From Bryopsis sp. KO-2023 (Eukaryota; Chlorophyta; Ulvophyceae; Bryopsidales; Bryopsidaceae): a stretch of DNA of 64,000 nt. Both the position numbers and the translations under genes were made by a program. Below, piece by piece: positions 1 to 11,900 of the stretch. The DNA lies in assembly GCA_030272585.1 (NCBI GenBank), contig BSYQ01000002.1, positions 4,898,001-4,962,000 of the forward strand, read 5' to 3'. Under the pieces are notes generated by a model. It was not told the origin of the DNA and ran no database searches. It was given only the letters and a program-made list of their open reading frames with translations. Numbering within the stretch: the stretch's first letter is position 1; each line of letters begins with the position of its first letter.

Positions 1-1581
1 CAGGATTTCCTGTTCGGCAAGCCTGGCCGCTTGTCTTGTGAATCTCCCTTGGGGAACAGCTTTTGGGGGAGCAGTGAGATCGATATCCGGGGTTCTCTTC
101 TCTCCAGTTGGTGACTGGAACGTTTGGGGTTGAGTTTGAGTTCCAGCCTGCGGAAATGCTCCACACGCTTGTGAATTGTGGGGTCCACCACAGTAGCGGC
201 AGACCGACTGATTTCTGCATTGGGCGGCAGTGTGGGTGCCGATCTGAAGGCAATTCCAACAGATCCTCCTCTGGCGCTCGAACTTCACCAGGGTGTGTTG
301 CTCATAGAGGAATCTGAGGGTCGTCGTCGTCGTCCAGTGAGCAGCGATATCCGGGGTCACAAAAAATCGGTAGGCCGACGATTTCACCCACGCTGGCTTC
401 CCATTATCCAATATGACTTTCCTGTTCAGCGCCTCCACAGTGTTCACTTTAGCTCGAAAAACCTCAGGCGTCAATCCCACCGAAGTGGCATTACTTGACG
501 CCAACTGGAAGATAAAATCCTCCTCATTGATCTCCTCTTGGATCCCTTTGAGAACAAAAGGGATGCAGCCCTCTGATGGTTTGACAAGCATCGGCTGAGT
601 AGTCCACTCGCCCAATTTATCCGGACGTAGGGTGACACTTTCGAATGGATCTCCAGTTGTGGGTGAGTAGTGGAGACAGGATGCCACCTGGTCCCAGAGT
701 TCAGCTGGAAATTGGGCATAGAAATTGCCTGCAAAATCATTTCGGATGAACTCCACCCATCTTTGGTTCGACTTTAGTGTAGATTGCAAGTAAAGGTTCA
801 AAAGGTGACCGAATGTGCCAGAAGTCACCCCCTTTTTCTGAGCATCAGTCGTCGGTGAGAATTTGATGGATCGAAGGTCGTCCCGGTCCCTCACTCGAAG
901 CTTTTGCAGATGAGTTCGAGCAACTGCTTGTGATTGCAGAACTCTCTGTCTAGGTGGAGATGTCAATGTATCCTAAGCCGGAGAATTGGTTCTGGTAGAT
1001 GGGCGCGAAGGGAAAACACGATCCCTCCCTGGGGGCTCTTGATTGGTTGGAGAGGACTGCTGGGTAGGAGGAGGAGCTCCTTCCTTAGTGAGCAGAGCTG
1101 TCAGGGAGCCCATCTGTTGGAGCAGCATGTCCATTTTCCCCTCCTGGGAGCTTAGACTGACACTTTGGGCTTGGAGTTGTTTGGAGTGCTCTGCTAGTAG
1201 AGTATCTTGCCTTGCTGCTTGTTCCCTGTCTTGGGCATGAGCCGTCTCCAAGGCACATAACCTTGTGAGTAGAATTTCAAAATCTTTTGTGGAGACCCCG
1301 TCTGGAGAAGACGACTCCGTCGCAGGAGACGTTTCCACAAGGTTGTTACACCATGTGACGACTAGTTTCCTGAGCCCCTCAACGCCGTTCAATTCCAACG
1401 CAGCCTTGACACCACGTATTGCATGGGTGCTACAGAGAGAACGAAGGTCCTTTTCGGTGAGGAATACCGCATACAGGCGAACTTGTTGACAGAATTGGTT
1501 TGGGTTGGTCAAGACGTCCTCCGACGTGGTCGTGAGGAGCTGCTCCAGCTGGGCCCGTGGTGGTTTCGCTCGTGGGGGCAT
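1..1581 (-). pseudogene. LINE-type ORF1 (gag-like nucleic-acid-binding protein), one in-frame UAG, runs off the window
   Basis: Read on the minus strand from the ATG at 1,581 (protein starts MPPRAKPPRAQLEQ), one frame stays open to base 1 apart from a single TAG at 973-975 (codon 203). In order it shows a basic N-terminus, a helical Gln-rich coiled-coil-like stretch (about residues 115-175), a region like the RRM-type fold of LINE ORF1 proteins (about 300-400, with IPFVLKGI and ending near VKFERQRRICWNC), and two zinc knuckles. The first is CWNC-x5-H-x4-C, one residue longer than canonical; the second is CRYC-GGP-H-x4-C. RRM-like fold followed by two knuckles is the usual plan of non-LTR retrotransposon ORF1 proteins, which bind element RNA. 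The reverse transcriptase ORF should lie left of the window. The TAG may be a mutation (CAG to TAG) or a recoded codon. A gag of another retroelement class is less likely. Confidence 0.75.
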
Positions 1582-1675
1582 AGTAACGAAGCGTATAGGA
1601 CCGAAGGTCACGGACGGATACAGGGAGACAAGAGAATAGAGGGTCAACGGCAGAAGCGGGAAGCGCTGGCACGAG

Positions 1676-1708
1676 GTGTGTGTGTGTGTGTGTGTATGTG
1701 TGTGTGTC
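1676..1708. repeat. (GT)n microsatellite
   Basis: About 33 bases of GT dinucleotides with one A interruption. On the minus strand it lies between the 3' end of one LINE (1,863-2,170) and the ORF1 start of the next (1,581), so it may be a LINE 3'-terminal simple repeat or part of the 5' UTR of the downstream element. Confidence 0.9.
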
Positions 1709-1862
1709 CAATTGGTGTTTGGTTTACAGAAATGTTCATACAGACCCAAATCTGTCCGCGACTCTTTGCTTTCACATATAGCCGCAAAATCGAACTTCTG
1801 AAAAATAGAAAGGAAAGAAACTTATCGACCCCACGGTCGACAAGTAAGGTCCCACTTCTTCT

Positions 1863-2174
1863 TCACTCCAAGTAAAAAGTGCCCGAGGGGATCCAACTGC
1901 TGAATAAAATGGTACCAAGAAAAACGTCGAATAAAAGTGGTCTCAGATGCTCATAGAGACCACAAGAAAAAATAATGTGGTCCCTGTCCTCCGTATGAAA
2001 ACCACAATCACACCGTGTGTGAGTAGTACCAAGAAACTTGAACCGACTCAAATACTAATAACATGAAAAATGCCCGGAAAAAACTTGGGCCACCAAACTG
2101 CTATGGGGCTTAGCTAACTTCACAGTCCAACACTTATTGTGCTCAAAGAAAATCCCCAAAGACCGAATATGGCT
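1863..2174 (-). pseudogene. LINE 3' end: zinc-finger tail of a non-LTR retrotransposon pol
   Basis: The minus-strand translation has the conserved tail that follows the RNase H or RT part of many LINEs: an FSGH-type motif (family form LTGHG), then YLSRFKF, then CDCG...EDRDHIIFSC and LYEHLRPLL. This is the C-x-C-G...H-x4-C pattern. One in-frame TAG (near 2,055, where family members have a full residue before YL) interrupts it and the piece is 5'-truncated. It ends at a TGA at 1,863. It lies head-to-tail upstream of the LINE ORF1 at 1-1,581, so two LINE copies adjoin here. Identification rests on motif spacing. Confidence 0.7.
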
Positions 2175-5100
2175 CTTTCTTTGATCCCTTCGAAGCGATT
2201 TCGCTTGTTTTCAGTAGGTTTTCATGCATAATTGTTCGAGTAACCCCATAAAAAAAAAAAATGCAGACACATCAGCCAGAAGTATTCAAAGAAAATCTGT
2301 TGAATTCCTTAATTAGTAGGCAAGCAAAGTCGCCTTCAGGCAATAGTCCGCATCAAGCTACAACAAGCAGCGGTGTTGGCCCATATGGGCTACTCAATTA
2401 CAGCTGCTAATTAGGCGTCCTGGAATAGCTTTACAGAAACTAAGTCTGTTGCAAAGAGGTCTGGGCTTCTTCACATGTAACATTGATTGATTGATGGAAA
2501 AATTTTGAGATCGTCGAAGAGAAGTTGGACATATTTGAGTGAAGTCTATCGAGAACGAGAGGTGGAAAATGGGTGGCTGAGTGACGATGTATTTGTTCTT
2601 GCACTCAGTCGAAGAGAAAAAGTGTCAGTAGAAACTAGTGTTTTTTATCCGCGACCAGCAATAGGGGAGAAGTTCAGTACCTAAGCGAAAAGAGCGCTAC
2701 GACAGTGCCACGACCTTCAGCGCCAAGGGCAGTTCATATAGGGGATACGAGATTCAATTTATGTTTGTGAGGGAGTGCGCTGCAAAGTGTGGTGTAGGTC
2801 GACATGCGCGAACTGTGATGTTCTGATGCAGGGTGGCGACTCGCGACACCGGAACAAAAAGCCTCCACAAAAGTCCAGCAGACAGTCCCAGAGCACTTGC
2901 TGCGTCCATCCATCATTTAAATAAAAAAAATCTTAGTCACATCACAAAACACAATTCGACGAAACGTTGGTCGACGAAACGTCATTCGACCAAATGTAAT
3001 TCGACGAAACGTTGGTCGACGAAACGTCATTCGACGAAGTGATATGGATCCCGTGGAAGGGGGTACACAGGGTGTAGAACAAGGGCGTGAGGAGAATCAA
3101 TAGTATCGATATTAACTTCGATCTGTTCGAAAATCTTACAATCGACGGAGATCCCAAACGGGAAGAAAGCCATATCAGATGGACTTGATCTGATACGCGT
3201 TGATCAAGTTTTTGGAGAACGTGGCCCTTCCTTATGGATTTTGTCATAGACTTGCTAGATGAGCTCCAAGCGGAGTTAAACCTTGTAATTTACAGAACCT
3301 TATAGACAATAAGCATGAGTCATGGCCGCATCAGGTTGCATTTTTCATTCGTTTGGAAAATCCTCGATGGAAAGAAGTATTGGTCCCTCAAAAGCACCCT
3401 ACCCACCGTACATATTATAGTAAATGGGACGGTTATAACACCCACCCTTGCGACAAAAACAAAAGGGGAAACCGCGACTCTATATCGAAGACTATTGTAT
3501 TGTATTGTACTTTATTGTTATCCATATTTGTTCATCGTAGGCGAAGGTTGATCGTCCAAGGATGATATTGGTTCGATTTAGATTAGAATATGGCACCAAA
3601 AAGTATAGGGGAGTGTCATCGAGATATCAAGTTGTTGAAGGGTGCATGGCGGACATGGTGGACTTCCCTCTAAATTTTTCATTTGGCAAGATTTTACCAA
3701 GTCACAAATTCATATTCATCGTTTGTTGATGCCGATCCATAATCTGGCATGAAGAAGAAGAAGGAGTTTTGGAAGACTTGCCTTGAAAATCACTCCCAAA
3801 CGTTGGTACCATGGTCATCGTAACACGTGGTGCTCGTGGAATTAAGACCAAACAATATTTCAATTTGATACGAGAGATGACAAGATGTGGAGGTATTGTT
3901 CTTACTTATATCCCTTGCGTTTCTTGTTGATGCTATGGGTGGTTTTCAAATGAATTCCTTGTGCTCTCTTGTACTTAAGACCACTTGTTAGCGAGCAATT
4001 TGTGTCAAAAAATTCAGCGATCAGGTAGGGCCGGGGGGGAGGGGGGGGGGGTAAGAGGAGGACACAAGTTATGTGTGATTGTCAGGCGGAATGCATTGAT
4101 GTGATACTTCTTTTCGTGAACTATTTCGATATGGTATCGAAATACGATGTGACGCTCACCCCCTGTACCAGCGTCTTTTAATGTCTCCTCTTGTACCTTT
4201 TCCACCTCCTCGAACTCTTTATGTAACAAGGGCCCACTGAAGCCTTGCCGTCGATCGATATCCCTGACCTACCTTGAGGCCTCCTCAGTAGCAGCTCAAA
4301 ACAAAGGACCACTAGCTAACCAAAGGACCTCGATACTCAGTAACAAATGAAACACAAGAAGATATGATGGGGTGTCGACAGATCGTATTCCAGGAAACAA
4401 AACATCTGCGATGCACTCTTGTGTATTTGAACGGGTCATCTCGCTTGATGTACAATCCTCCAAGGAAACCTCTTGCGGGTCCGCAGTTTGCAAGGGGGAG
4501 TGGAATGGGCCAAAGATTCCTCACCCGGTGAGCGAACTTCTGGGGGATCCAAGGGCGAATTTGCCAAGGATTTTAGGGGTGGGCAGACGTGGGGAGCTTC
4601 TTGAAGGTCTGCAATTTGCAAGGGGGAGCAGAATGTGGTAGAAATCTTACATCGAATTATGCCTTAGGCCGATTTCAGTTGAAGTGTGGGTGTTTATGAC
4701 GGTATGTTATAAAAAATATGGAGTTTATAAGAAGACACGATGCAATCTTGGAACAAGAAGAGATCATCACAAAAACCATAAATCAATTAAAGGAGCTTTC
4801 GATTAGCGATGTTTTGATTGTTGGAAAGAGTGTTTGAGGAGTGCTATGTTGTCTAGAGACTTCAAATCCAAACGGATAACTAACGATTACAAACGATAAC
4901 TACCATTGATGTCCTAATATACTTTTGAAAGAAAGAGATATATGAGCGTATTTGTGCATGTATCTTATAATTAGAGTTTTCCCGATAATGATAATTGAAT
5001 GCTCCTTTTGCAAGTATGTTTGCATTCCGAAAGAACTATGTCTCCTGACAAACGAGCGCCCGAATTTTGGGGATGTTACAGTACGAGCCGCTACAATGCA

Positions 5101-7900
5101 AGATCTGGTTTGGTTTCAAATTTTGCATTGAAAATTGATTAGGGATGTATAGTAACATTTGAAGGAACTCAATATTTTGGGAATAAATACTCAAAGTCTA
5201 AGAAAGAACTAAGTTACACGTGAAACATGTTTCTGCCTAAGTCGGTATGCAAATAGGTAGAGTGCTTAGACGTGAGTATGCGATAGCCCGCACACTTACG
5301 AACGACAAAGAATTTGCCCTAAGGCTATGAGCGATTGAGTATAGTCTCATTGTTACAATCGGGAGTGTTTGTAGTTGGATTGGCGGCAATCGGATGTATG
5401 ACCGACTAGTGGTGGCTACTTAAGATTCTCAATTTAAGAAGTGCTTGAACGTTCTTAACTTGTAACTATGTTCTTTCCTAAACTAATCGTGTTATGTTGG
5501 GCTCGTTTATTTCTACAAGCTGTCATAACACTCATGGATGCGCATATGAAAGGAGCAGGTCCACCTCAAATAGATTGCGCATTTCAAGAAGCTAGTGTTT
5601 ATATGCCTAGCGTTGAGGAACCCCACGTTGCATGCACAGAAAAGAGGAGATTCATTTTATTTATTATCTTTTCACAAAGAAGCCTACTATCTCGTGGTGG
5701 GGTCTATTAAAGGTACTAAAGGTGAACTTTTTGCATCGAAATGTCGCCGACCACCATCAAATTGATCTAACTTCAGGTTAAAAGCAATTAATAATATTTT
5801 ACTTATATGACGAGAAACGTGTGGTGATAACGGTCTTTAACATCTTCATTTGTAACCATTTGGATTGAAAACCGCTTCAAGCTGTAATATGTATTCCGTT
5901 GATTATGTGTTTTTGAATGTGAGGCCATACTGACCTCAAGTACCACGAGACTTCCATGGCCAAGTTGGAAGCTTTTGAGGGTACGTATCAAGTCCTGTCC
6001 GTCCATATGAGGCTGCAGTGACAGTCCAAAGCAACAGAGCTTTCCTCTAGTTGGTTATGAAGTGTTTGATATTCAGCGGACAACAAGGGATTTCTCTTAA
6101 TGGCCACAAGCACTAGAATGTTCGTTGATTATATATTCTCGTCGATATGAATATAGGGCTTAGAGTAGAATTCACGAAAGAAACTTGATGTTTCCCAACC
6201 CAATCAGGAGCATGGATATGACGATTGGATGTCTTTTTATGAAATGTCAAAGGCGCCAATGGGTCACTTTCCAGCCAACAAGTTTCGTGGTCATATGATC
6301 ACTTGCCCTATCTGCTCCATGTTCATGTCCAAGTCATTTTCTTTCTTCAATGGCAGATTCATAGCCTATTGTTGCATTGTTTCCCCCCATTTTTTTGTTT
6401 CCTACCAAAATTCTTCGATGAAAACAACACACCTTTTTCTTTCCCCAGTACAGGCTTAATGGGGTGTTGAAGAGTATATGCTCGTTCCTTTCGTTGTTAT
6501 TACAACAAGGAGGTTTATTTGAACGCAACCTTATCTATTCCGTTGTAGAGAAAAAGAAAACGTGAAGGTAACAACAACGATCCTTACAACATGAGTGCCG
6601 AAGAGGGTGTGTCAAATACTTAAGCTTGCAAAGGTGAAAAGCCGAGCATCCATGTAATTGATCTTGTCTACATGTGCTCCTGAAATAAAAAGGAATCATT
6701 TCCAATAATTTGTGGGTTGGCTCCCTCCTTTGATGCTGTATCAACGATTTCCTTGATACGTTCCGCCAACCAAGGATTTCTCATCGCTTTCTGAATGGTA
6801 GACAGTAACTCATTCATCCTTGAAAATTGTAGAGGAAAGTGATTTTGAAGGAGGTTATATCTAGAAGACAAGAAACTATTGATCTAGTGAAGGTTAGCGA
6901 TTGGGCGGGGAAATGGAAGCACCTTGCAAAAATGATCAAAGCTCGCCTTGCATCAAGGTTTTAAAAGGGCCAATCTAGGATAAGTAAGTTAATTCACAGA
7001 AACGGAGTTAAATGGAAGTTGCTTAATCTAGAAACTTAAATGTAATTTGTTGAATTTAGTCAGACCCTGTCCCCCCCCCCCACCTTTGAAGTAAAACTGC
7101 AAAGTGGTGGTTGTGAGCGCAGTACATAGGAGAGAAGGAAATATATTGCCTCTTTGTTTTTTTAGCACCTATTAAAGTAGAGCAACGTGCATTGTTTGGC
7201 GGATCATTATTGAACTTACGTAGCCTTTTCTTAGCTTTTTTCTTAGCTTTACGTGGCGAACATCAAGAAGACTCTCGCTACGGTCTAGACCAATATCAAC
7301 ACCACTCTCGAAGCCGACAAGCATCTCTTTTATGTCCAGCCCGTTGAAGGCACACCTCCAATTCAAGACCACGAGACGTCAGGACGGGACGAATTGGTGA
7401 AGCAACGCTTCAAAAAACGAATAATTACTTTAAAATTGTGTTGTGATAGAGATATTTAGAGATGCGAGGGGATTTACTCTTTTATGACATCGAGTGTTGT
7501 TCATTAACAGTGTTGCTCAAACTGCATAGATAGTAACATATGGATTCAACTGTATTGCCTCAGGTTGATGATGAGCGCAACTGATAATACATTGGCATAA
7601 AAGTTGAACCAATTCTCTTGCTTAAATTAAAGCAACTTTATTTGTGGCATTCATTGTTACTACCTAAGAAGCAAGGACTTTACCGATTGAAAATACACAA
7701 TCAGATGTTTGTTCGTTGCATAAAAATAATGAATATGGAGCATGTCTTGTAATAATTACACTCATGAGTTAAACAGAAGAACTTTTGCTCAAACTTTTTC
7801 ATATTTTAAAAGTTTTTTATGCACGTTTCAGACACTCATTCGGCTTGCGCACGGGGACACAAGCAACATATCTATTACAATGATCATAACAAAATCCCGA
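2175..7900. other. Long stretch without a recognisable gene
   Basis: No ORF longer than about 105 codons and no motif I can name. A 56-codon ATG ORF at 3,562-3,732 (protein begins MILVRFRLEYGTKKYRG) is protein-like but unrecognised. A 25-bp sequence (GCARTTTGCAAGGGGGAG core) is repeated directly at 4,483-4,507 and 4,611-4,635. G runs occur at 4,033-4,052 and a C run at 7,072-7,082. The texture matches the relic-rich 30-49 kb part of the window, so I infer decayed mobile DNA. Confidence 0.5.
2953..3042. repeat. 15-bp minisatellite, six units in a 45-bp higher-order pattern
   Basis: Six consecutive 15-mers share the core TTCGACGAAACGT, with two-base differences that recur every three units. 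Translated, it gives a repetitive STKR pattern, but there is no evidence of coding. Such arrays often sit inside DNA-transposon ends; I do not see a matching inverted partner nearby. Confidence 0.9.
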
Positions 7901-8193
7901 GTATGGCGTGATTGAGATGTTATACCAACCGTCCATCCTTTCACATTGATGCTCACGGTACTTGGCGCGAGTGAAATCACAAAAGTATTTAGGAAAGATA
8001 TGGAATCATTCGTTTCTTATGGCAGACGTGTCGTGCTCGATCGGTGTAGGTGCCAAAGATATTATTAGGATTCTCATCAAACAAGAAGTGCGCAAGTTTC
8101 ATATGGAACAAAGCGTGTTCAAGAAATTAATTTTGATTAAAGAAAACGAATGACAGATTGAAATAAAGAATATTTTGTGAGCATTATCTCTAA

Positions 8194-8910
8194 CGTACCC
8201 CCCAAAAAACAGTTAATTTAGGAAAACAATTAATATGCGATTCAATAGGTGACATTCCTGAGTTTAGGTTGTATCGGTGGGACCAATGGGTGAACACAAT
8301 ATTACAAGGGTTGTTTGAGGGATTTAGTGGCACTTTTCCATCCACAAATAATAATGGGGTTGAGGTAATTAATAATAAAATAAAAGCGGATAATATACAA
8401 ATAAAGGTATGGACTATTACTAGGAACTTTTTTAATGAAAATACAAAGCAAATTGGAGGATTGTTGTTTTTATAGACGAGAAACCTGTATGGTTGAAAAA
8501 ACAATAGCTACAAAGATTGGATATGGGAGTGGAAAATAAAAATACAGTTATTACAAGGGTTGAAGAAAGAATCGTCTTTTTATATAAGAACGTCCAAAAA
8601 TAAAACAATAAATTGGCGACCAGATTTTAGTATCCCAAGTACTTGGCGAGATTATACCCGAATCCAATTTTGTCAATGGAGAATCGTGAGAGAGGCAGGA
8701 AAGTGTAGGCGCACTTGTCCACCGTCTGTTAAGAAAGACATGTGCAAGCATGTTTTTGGGATTATAATAATTTTCAAGAGGTGGAAGTACCACTCAAGGT
8801 CAGTGCTATGCCCTTTGGGATTAAAAGGGGTCCCGTTGAGTAGAGAAATAGGTCGCATTCTTGTTTCTTATTTTCTCTTATTTTCCTATTTTTGTAAGTC
8901 TTTATCTTAA
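8194..8910 (+). pseudogene. MULE-type transposase C-terminus with SWIM zinc finger (decayed)
   Basis: A single plus-strand frame from 8,194 to 8,910 has the C-terminal hallmarks of Mutator-like transposases. There is a PSTNN-x3-E segment (TNN at 8,344-8,352, Glu codon at 8,362-8,364), which in this family carries the third catalytic acidic residue just before a conserved Asn-x-x-Ile-Lys. About 110 residues later comes a SWIM zinc finger, C-x3-CPP-x6-MCKH (8,701-8,750), followed by the usual Val/Ile-rich helix and a PLG-L-KG-P tail. Two in-frame stops, TAG at 8,473-8,475 and TGA at 8,494-8,496, break it. No N-terminal DDE residues are seen upstream, and I see no long terminal inverted repeats. 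It is a dead 3' fragment of an autonomous element. Confidence 0.72.
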
Positions 8911-11900
8911 TTTTTTATTCTTTTATATTTTTGAATTATTGGTGGTGACGCGCAAATTCTACTCTATTAAATTGTTAGAGAGTACGACGATTACATCGAC
9001 TTTCTTTGATTTCGGACATTTCGCTGTTTTCAGGGTTCAACGTCTTCAGCTGAAAGAAACGGCGACGTTGTCACTGGTGCGACAACGTCCGGCAATTGGT
9101 TTCAACACCTCACCAACAACACCCCATCGTTGCGGTTGGTTGGACAGTTTGAGCATGTTGGTTCAACTAGTCCGACCCATGGCTTGGTTGACGCACATGT
9201 AACCATGAATGTCCCGTTCGCCACTATTTTACGTTCACCATTAAAAAATGGTTGTGGCCGGATTCTAATATTTTGGGGTCAGGCATAAGTTCGAGAGATT
9301 AGTGCAAGAATTCCAAAGCTCTCTAAGTTTATTTAATAATTCGATGAAAAGAGTGGTAGTATCGGTCAAGAAAGATGTAGAGGGGAAAAATTTTATGGAT
9401 AACAGTTTAATAGGGCAGGATACCTTGATCTAGCATGAGAGCTAAAGAGACCTAATCTATTTAGGGCATAACGTTAGGCATAGTTAATTTGGGCTGAAAA
9501 AATATATGAATTTTCGACCAGCGTTCAAGTAACGAGGAGAGAGTATGGAAAAGTGGCGTGCGTACAAGCAACGTTCCCCGCAAGAGGTCCTCGCTATCTC
9601 ACTCGTTGAGCGAATTGGCAATAAGTGACCTTAGTCCTCGCAGTGTGAAGCGCGTAACGTAAGCAAATATTGCACATGAATCATGGAATGATGTCCGGCG
9701 AGGCCCGATCCTCATGGCATGGCTCTTGTTCTGTTTTGTTGTCTGCAAGATGTGCACTTTCAGTAGCAGCACTCATTCCAAGACGAAGTCTGCTTAGTCT
9801 TTAGATAGGACCAATCCCAAATACTTTTGAAGCCGAGCAAGGAACAAGTCAACCCGTTGTATAAGTGGTTTTGACACCACAATAGGACGATAAAATGAGG
9901 TTTTTTCAAATATGTAATTTGTCATAATCGTCAAGATAATAATAATAAAAATAGAAAAGTGCATTCAAAAGTGTTTCTTTGGTTTTATTTTTTACTGCTC
10001 CTAAGCTTTCTTTTCACACTCCTAAGACCAATGTCAACGTTCTTTCAAAGTGGTGGTGGGTAGCTTCAACCGGTGGCGGCGGCCTTCTTGAAAGTGGAGG
10101 ATTTGAGTGGGGAGTTTGGCGTCAGTATGAAAAAAATCCCAAATCAGCTGCTGGGTATTGGCAACACAACTTTGGATCTGACGACGATAATTTTAAACTC
10201 TTACAATGTGCAGTGCAAGGCCAGTAAATTTGTTAGGGGGTCCAGAAATAGGAGAAGGCAAGCCTGGTGAATGTAGAGTCCTGAATAAAAAACAAATAAA
10301 TCTGATGAATCAGGAATTAAAAAGAATATGGTTTAAAAATAACAAACGTTAAGAAATAATAATTTTGACGCATATCAAAATCTTTAAATTGTGAATAATT
10401 TGGAAGTCACTGAACAATAAAAGAGCTGAGAGTTATTAGTTACCTCAAGTGAGAAAAGACGCGGGTGACAAAGTTGGAACTTTCTAGAAGGTAGATTAGG
10501 TGGATTATTTTATGTTAAAGGTCGCTCGTACAAGGGCTGGTGACAAAGAAAAAGAGGGTCTCAGGGCGCAGGGGTTTTGAGTCAAAACTTTTAGCAACCA
10601 ATTGCAAAGGTATGCAGGGCCTTATCGTGATCGACGAAAGTGATAAAGAGAGCGTGATAGCCAAGGCAGAGTTGCTGAGCAGTTGAAACACCCCGGCCTG
10701 CTTTTGACAAACACCACTCTACAGATGCCCACATTCCAGCATCAATCGGTGCGAGCATTGTTTTAAGTGGACGATACATTATTGACGGCTCTTCACTCAC
10801 ATCTGGTGGGGATATCTCTGGATCTTAAGGATGAGTTTTCGGGAACCTGGCGCATTCAGATACATCCTAACATGGCAAATATTATGGGGTTTCACATTCC
10901 ACGTGGAGATCATAAATTCATACGCTAAACATTTTGATAAAAGAAGAAGCGACAGTGGCGTTTGTTGTGGGTACCGCAAAGAGGAGTATGATAAAGAGAA
11001 GTAGTGTCACAGCTGCGAGGGAAAAGGGGGTGGAGCGCACACTAGGTGCACAGGGTACAGGAGGTTCGTAACAAGTAGAACCGAGCGAAAGGCTGTGCGG
11101 AGTATGACCTGAAGAGGTGTTTGTCAATTGTCATTCGAGAAGGGAATGATTATACACTTGCTTGTAAATAAATCGCTATTCATGAAACCTCAATAAACTG
11201 TCAAGTTGTGACTCCCGTTCATCGCTAACGTTGATGTAGTCCTACAATCATTGATGTTCCTTAATGCACGTGTGAGACTGGTGTGATCATGCGCGGTCAA
11301 CACTTCAAGTGTCGTATATAATTTTTTTCGCTAGATATGGCTTAAATTAAGGAGAAGTAATCCATAGTTTGATTGAAGAAGCGACAAGGATGGAGTTAGA
11401 CATGTACGCTACGATAGAAGTATCTTCAGGTCAGTAGAACCTTCGAAGTCATGATCTGATTTTTTCTTGCATCCCAACTTGTGGAAAATTATTTAAGAAA
11501 TGTTTATTCCTTGAGCATGGAAACTTAGCATCATTCGTGACCTATGTAATGAGATGTGGAGGATCTTTGCTTTTTCCCTCGACTTTTGAAGTTTTATAAT
11601 TCCATCATAACTTATTATTTGGTGCTAAACTTTTGAAGGCGAATAAAAGAGTTTTTGACGTAATGTTCAAGTTTCAGGGAATGAACGTTGAACCTCTCTA
11701 TGTTGAACTTGATTATGCAGGTAACATCTAGAGCGATAGAAAATAGACTACACACCTTCTTGACTCACAATTGTGTTTATCTTCATTGAATCAGCCTCTC
11801 GTTTTCTCTGTTTATATCCACGTATATTCACCAAGATCATATCTTCCCTTGCTGGAATATCTTGTACAATGTTTTCCACATATTTCCTTAATGAGAGAAG

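Noticed and set aside
6668..6871. Peptide resembling the linker between RNase H and integrase of Ty3-type elements (minus strand)
   Set aside because: NELLSTIQKAMRNPWLAERI fits loosely, but the following frames lack the HHCC integrase finger, so the match is too weak.
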